Shown: piece by piece, positions 60,300 to 64,000 of the stretch | How positions within the stretch are numbered: position 1 is the first letter of the stretch | How the letters are laid out: each line of letters opens with the position of its first letter | Source: Streptomyces sp. NRRL F-5123 | GTDB taxonomy: Bacteria > Actinomycetota > Actinomycetes > Streptomycetales > Streptomycetaceae | DNA length: 64,000 nt | Assembly (NCBI RefSeq): GCF_000721495.1 | Contig: NZ_JOHY01000038.1 | Location: forward strand, 4,457-68,456 | Direction of reading: 5' to 3' | Notes under the pieces: model-generated | Databases searched by the model: none | What the model saw: the letters and a program-made list of their open reading frames with translations, nothing else | What the model was told of the DNA's origin: nothing | Program-made: the position numbers and the translations under genes

Positions 60300-62096
60300 A
60301 TGGCGGTGGGGACGGCGTTCGTCCTGGTGCCGGGGCTGCACACCGGCGGCTGGATCTGGCAGGACGTGGCGGAGCGGCTGCGGGAGGCGGGCGCGGAGGC
60401 GCTGCCGCTGACGCTCAGCGGCATGGACGGGTCCGGCGCGGGCGCCGATGTGGAGGCGCACGTCGCGGACGTGCTGCGCGCGGTGGAAACGACGGACGCG
60501 GAGCAGGTCGTGCTGGTCGGCCACTGCTACGGCGTCCACCCGGTGGTGGCCGCGGCGGACCGCCTCCCGGAGCGCGTGGCACGCATCGTCCTGCTGGACA
60601 CCCCGATGCCCCAGGACGGCGACCCCCCGGCGGCCCTCGTCCCCGAACAGGCCCTGCGGGAGAGGCTGCTGCGCCGGATCGCGGGCTCGGAGGGGTCGGA
60701 GGGGGAGGCCGCGCCAGGCGTCGCCGCCGACGCGACGGCGGGCGGCACGTCCGCGCCGCTGTCCGCGCCCGAGGGGGCTGAGGCGGGGCCGGGGGGCGCG
60801 TCCGCCGCTCCCGGCGCCGCCACGCAGGGGGCGGCGACGCCGGTACCGGGCGGGCCTGCGCAGCCCGCCGGCTCGGAGCCGCCCGGCGGACCCGGGCCGT
60901 CCTCCGTGCGGGCGCGCGGGGCCGACGTGACGGGGGACGGCGTCACCGGCGAGGCGTCCGGCGGCGACGAGCCCGGCGCGCCCCTGCCCCCACCCTCCTC
61001 CGCCCAGGCGTGGGGAGCGCTCGGCAGCCTCGCCGGGGTCGGCGCGGAGGCGCGGGAGCAGCTCGTCCGGCGCGGAGTGCCGCAGCCGTGGGGGACGCTC
61101 GCCCGGCCGCTGCGGCTGGGCGGCAACGCCGGGGCGGCCGGGTCCGTGCCGGTGAGCGGCGTGCTGTGCGCGGGGAACGGCTCGACCCTCGCGATGGTCG
61201 AGGGGGCGCTCGCGCTCGGCGATCCCCGGTACGCCTACCTCGCCGCGCCGCACATGAGCTACCTCGAAATGGCCACCGGGCACTGGCCGATGCTCGCGGA
61301 GCCGGACGCGACGGCCGAGGTGCTGCTGCGCGCGGCCGCGGGCGAGGGCGTCCCCCCGAAGCGGCCGGCGAAGGCCGGACGGCCCGCCCACCTGCGGCCG
61401 TTCCTGCTCGACGTGCCCGAGCGCCCGCGCGAGCGGCTGGGCCGGGTCGACCTCCACCTGCCGGACGGCGACGGTCCCCACCCCGCGGTGGTCCTCGTGC
61501 ACGGCGGCCCCGTCCCGGAGGGCGCGGAGCCGACCCCGCGGGATTGGCCGGGCTTCCTCGGCTACGCCCGGCTCCTCGCGGGCCGGGGCGCGGTCGGCGC
61601 CGTCGTGGACCACCGGCTGCACGGGCTCGGCGACTTCGACCGCGCCGCCGACGACGTCGCGGAGGCGGTCGCCGCCGTACGGGCCCACCCCCGGGTGGAC
61701 GCCGATCGGGTGGCGCTGTGGTTCTTCTCCGTCGGCGGCCTGCTGTCGGCGGAGTGGCTCGCCGCCCCGCCGCCGTGGCTGCGCTGCGTCGCGCTGACCT
61801 ACCCGCTGCTCGCCCCGCTCCCCGCCTGGGGCGTGTCCGGCCCGCGCTTCCACCCCGCCGAGGCCGTACGCGCGGCGGGCCGGCTGCCCGTGGTGCTCAC
61901 CCGCGTGGGCCGCGAGAGCCCCGAATTCGCCGCGACGGTCGAGGACTTCCGGAAGGCGGCGGGAGCCGCCGGGGTGGACGTCCAGCTCGTCGACGTCCCC
62001 TCGGCCGTGCACGGCTTCGAGACCCCCGACCACTCCGGCGAGGCCCGCGCGGCCGTCACCACCGCGACCCGCGCCGTCCTGGCCCGCCTCGCCTGA
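60300..62096 (+). CDS. Fusion of two alpha/beta-hydrolase domains
   Basis: Protein of 598 residues. Domain 1 (about 1-115 and again 235-355): start FVLVPGLHTGGWIWQD, nucleophile elbow LVGHCYG with Cys76 in place of Ser, LLDTPMPQDG; a catalytic His-type GHWPMLAEP near the end. Between is a ~110-residue Pro/Gly/Ala/Ser-rich linker (about 125-235). Domain 2 (about 365-598): VLVHGGPVPEG, elbow WFFSVGG with Ser477, and SAVHGFET. So one domain may use Cys, the other Ser. ATG 60300 follows GGAGGAG. Divergent from a MerR regulator. Substrates unknown. Confidence 0.88.
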   Translation: MAVGTAFVLVPGLHTGGWIWQDVAERLREAGAEALPLTLSGMDGSGAGADVEAHVADVLRAVETTDAEQVVLVGHCYGVHPVVAAADRLPERVARIVLLDTPMPQDGDPPAALVPEQALRERLLRRIAGSEGSEGEAAPGVAADATAGGTSAPLSAPEGAEAGPGGASAAPGAATQGAATPVPGGPAQPAGSEPPGGPGPSSVRARGADVTGDGVTGEASGGDEPGAPLPPPSSAQAWGALGSLAGVGAEAREQLVRRGVPQPWGTLARPLRLGGNAGAAGSVPVSGVLCAGNGSTLAMVEGALALGDPRYAYLAAPHMSYLEMATGHWPMLAEPDATAEVLLRAAAGEGVPPKRPAKAGRPAHLRPFLLDVPERPRERLGRVDLHLPDGDGPHPAVVLVHGGPVPEGAEPTPRDWPGFLGYARLLAGRGAVGAVVDHRLHGLGDFDRAADDVAEAVAAVRAHPRVDADRVALWFFSVGGLLSAEWLAAPPPWLRCVALTYPLLAPLPAWGVSGPRFHPAEAVRAAGRLPVVLTRVGRESPEFAATVEDFRKAAGAAGVDVQLVDVPSAVHGFETPDHSGEARAAVTTATRAVLARLA

Positions 62097-62193
62097 CCTC
62101 CGTGTGCAACTGCCGCACCGTCCCCGCACGTCTTCCCGAACGGGACGGGAGGCGGCGGCGGGGGGCCGTGCGCCGGGGCGTCCGGGGGGTGTC

Positions 62194-63039
62194 ATGGGCG
62201 AGCGGGATCCGGGCCCGCTGGAGCGGTGGCTGCGCGGGGAGGACCGGCGGCCGCGCGGGATCAGCCCGGCGGGGCCGAAGCCGTGGGTGCGGACGCGGCC
62301 GCCGGACACCTGCCCGGTGCCGGAGCGGCAGCGGGTGTGGACGGAGCGGTGGCTGCGCTGGTGCGAGGGGCAGTTCGGGCCCGCGGTGCCGCACCGCGAG
62401 GTCGCCGTGCCGGGGTTCGCACCCGCGGGCTTCACCGGCACGCAGGAGGAGGCCGAGGAGCTGCTGCGGCGGGTCGGCGCGGTGATGGGCGCGGACGTCT
62501 CCGGCATCCGCGTCCTGCTGGTGGAGTCCCCGGAGCGCGAGCAGCACCGGCGCCACAAGGTCGGGCAGTACCGCAAGGTGCTGGGCCGGGCGGTGATCGA
62601 GCTGGACACCCGGGTCGCGGACCGGCCGGACTCCTTCACCGGGCTCGTCGCGCACGAACTGGCGCACGCCCGGCTGGCCGGCGAGGGGCGCGTCGCCGGG
62701 CTGCGCCTGTCCTCCGCCGAGGAGGAGCGGCTCACCGACCTGGCGACCGTCCACCTCGGCATGGGCGTCCTCACGGCCCGCGCCGCCGAGGACTACGACC
62801 GCTCCGTCGACTTCTCCGTGACGGCGGTCGGCGACCTCACCGACCACATGCTCACCGGCCGCCGCGACGAGCTGCACCAGATGGGCTATCTGGAGCCCGC
62901 GGAGTTCGGCTACGCCCTCGCCTGCTGGGCGGTGGCGCGCGGCGAGCCCGGCGTGCCGCCCTGGGCCCGCCACCTGCCGGGCGGCGTCCGGGACGCGCTC
63001 AGGCAGGGGCTGGCCTACCGGGCGGTCCGGGGGGACTGA
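62194..63039 (+). CDS. Hypothetical protein with HExxH motif, 281 residues
   Basis: No family recognised. GLVAHELAHARLAGEG (about 184-199) holds an HExxH zinc-binding motif, so a metalloprotease-like fold is likely. A downstream Glu in LSSAEEERLTDLATVHLGMG could be a third ligand. N-terminal region has WRxxWxRW-type segments (LERWLRGED, WTERWLRWCEG). No signal peptide. ATG 62194 is preceded by GGGGGG. Function unknown. Confidence 0.75.
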   Translation: MGERDPGPLERWLRGEDRRPRGISPAGPKPWVRTRPPDTCPVPERQRVWTERWLRWCEGQFGPAVPHREVAVPGFAPAGFTGTQEEAEELLRRVGAVMGADVSGIRVLLVESPEREQHRRHKVGQYRKVLGRAVIELDTRVADRPDSFTGLVAHELAHARLAGEGRVAGLRLSSAEEERLTDLATVHLGMGVLTARAAEDYDRSVDFSVTAVGDLTDHMLTGRRDELHQMGYLEPAEFGYALACWAVARGEPGVPPWARHLPGGVRDALRQGLAYRAVRGD

Positions 63040-63071
63040 CGTACCCCGGGAGGGCGGGGCCCCAGGCGGCC

Positions 63072-63719
63072 TCAGGCGTCCTCGCCGAGCCCGCGGTCGG
63101 GCTTGGTCATGTCCCCGGTCCGCGGGGTGCCCTCACCGATCCCGTACTGCAGGAAGACCGTGCCCTTGGGGCTCGTGGCAGGCGCTTCGAGGAGCGTGAG
63201 GTTCGTCGGCACCGCGCCGTCCTCGAAGACCTTCTTGCCGACGCCGAGCACGATCGGGTGCACCCACAGGTCGAGGCGGTCGAAGAGCTTCTCCCGCAGC
63301 AGCGTCTGCACCAGGTCCACGCTGCCGACGACCGCGACGTGCTCGTGCCGCTCGCGGATCTCCCGCACCGCGGCGGGCAGGTCCGGGCCGAGCTGCGTGG
63401 ACCCGGCCCACGGCAGGTCCGGCGTGCCGCGCGAGGCCACGTACTTCGGGATGCTGTTGAAGAGGGTGGCGAAGCCGCCGTCCGGGCCGTCCTCCTGGTG
63501 CGGCCAGTAGCCGGCGAAGATGTCGTACGTGCGCCGCCCGAGCAGCAGCGCGTCCGTCCCCTCGTACGCGGCGCCGATCTGCGCCCCGGTCGTCTCGTCG
63601 ATCAGCGGCGCCTGCCAGCCGCCGAACGGGAACCCCGCCGAGGGATCCTCCTCCGGCCCGCCGGGCGCCTGCGCGACGAGGTCGAGGGTGGTGAACAGTT
63701 CGATCTGGATGCGCCCCAT
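63072..63719 (-). CDS. Dihydrofolate reductase-family protein (RibD C-terminal type)
   Basis: Protein of 215 residues of the DHFR/RibD-like group. LFTTLDLVAQAPGGPEED (family start), LLLGRRTYDIFAGYWP and VVGSVDLVQTLLREKLFDRL plus LWVHPIVLGVGKKVF match the usual small DHFR-family reductases of actinobacteria. NADPH-binding is likely; the substrate is not folate for most relatives. ATG 63719 (MGRIQIEL) follows CGGGAG, preferred over the in-frame ATG at 63770. Confidence 0.9.
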   Translation of the reverse strand: MGRIQIELFTTLDLVAQAPGGPEEDPSAGFPFGGWQAPLIDETTGAQIGAAYEGTDALLLGRRTYDIFAGYWPHQEDGPDGGFATLFNSIPKYVASRGTPDLPWAGSTQLGPDLPAAVREIRERHEHVAVVGSVDLVQTLLREKLFDRLDLWVHPIVLGVGKKVFEDGAVPTNLTLLEAPATSPKGTVFLQYGIGEGTPRTGDMTKPDRGLGEDA

Positions 63720-63935
63720 GGCGTGCTCCCGTGTGGTCGTTCCCGGTGGCTTCCGGCTTTCCGGCTTCATGGGGTAGACCGGCGGGGGCCGCGGAAATCA
63801 TCGCCCGCCGCGGGGGAGATCAGGGCACTCGCACGAGTAGGGCGCGCAAGCAGCCTCGGCCCCGCCGGCCGGCGGGGGCGGGAACCCGAACCCGGGCATC
63901 GGCGCTCCCCCGTAGGGCTTGAGGGGGGACGGGTG

Positions 63936-63971
63936 CGGCCGCCCGGTCCGGTTGTCCGGGTCGGGCGGCCG
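63936..63971 (-). terminator. Large hairpin at the window end
   Basis: 16-base arms with two mismatches: CGGCCGCCCGGTCCGG and CCGGGTCGGGCGGCCG, with a 4-base loop. Its position suggests the end of a leftward gene from beyond the window (a TAA on the minus strand is at 63997-63999), but this cannot be checked. The stretch 63720-63935 has no gene that I can support. Confidence 0.5.
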
Positions 63972-64000
63972 TGTTCCGTGCTGGTGGTGCTGGTGTTTAG

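Overview
The window is very GC-rich, with strong third-position GC bias, GTG and TTG starts, many 4-base start/stop overlaps, and families typical of Streptomyces (HxlR, FadR-type GntR, XRE plus anti-sigma-like ATPase, Uma2, MMPL with a two-component system, iterative PKS-NRPS). It most likely comes from a Streptomyces or close relative, from an accessory-rich chromosomal part. I see no tRNA, rRNA, insertion sequence, phage gene or CRISPR array.

Layout. 1-7778: end of a flavin monooxygenase, a maltose-type acetyltransferase, an MMPL exporter / histidine kinase / response regulator operon, a methyltransferase and two unknown proteins. 7785-23842: a leftward operon that I read as a polycyclic tetramate macrolactam (PTM) cluster of the frontalamide/HSAF type: ftdA-like sterol-desaturase-type hydroxylase, ftdB-like hybrid iterative PKS-NRPS (KS-AT-DH-KR-ACP-C-A-PCP-TE), two phytoene-desaturase-like FAD oxidoreductases (ftdC, ftdD), an MDR dehydrogenase (ftdE) and, where the known clusters I recall carry a cytochrome P450 (ftdF), a Rieske non-heme iron oxygenase. 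The last three junctions are 4-base overlaps, so the Rieske gene belongs to the operon. The adenylation domain reads D-V-G-E-L-V-S-I-D-K, close to known ornithine codes. A secreted allene-oxide-cyclase-like protein is divergent from the operon.

24735-43385: single genes and regulator/target pairs: two HxlR-oxidoreductase divergons, a LysR-SDR pair, a TetR-SDR pair with a duplicated operator, a secreted multidomain GH3 glycosidase, Nudix enzymes, an XRE / anti-sigma-like ATPase / small protein / Nudix group, a P-loop kinase, a secreted lactonase-like propeller and a Uma2 protein.

43483-58018: a carbohydrate utilisation locus: aldose dehydrogenase-type aldo/keto reductase, putative (alpha/alpha)6 enzyme, fuconolactonase-like amidohydrolase, FadR-type GntR regulator, secreted beta-helix protein, a sugar ABC importer (binding protein and two permeases), heparinase II/III-like lyase, GH29 alpha-L-fucosidase and a RraA-family aldolase-like protein. 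A near-identical box of the form ATCGATAGrCGATAA lies upstream of gntR, of the transporter operon and of the GH29/RraA divergent pair, and a weaker copy lies between the aldo/keto reductase operon and the amidohydrolase. This suggests one GntR regulon for import and degradation of a fucose-containing (possibly uronic-acid-containing) oligosaccharide.

58314-64000: an SGNH hydrolase (possibly still part of the sugar locus), a MerR regulator, a fused double alpha/beta-hydrolase with a cysteine at one nucleophile position, an HExxH-motif protein and a dihydrofolate-reductase-like protein. The two main points are the PTM operon with a Rieske oxygenase and the GntR-box fucoside regulon.
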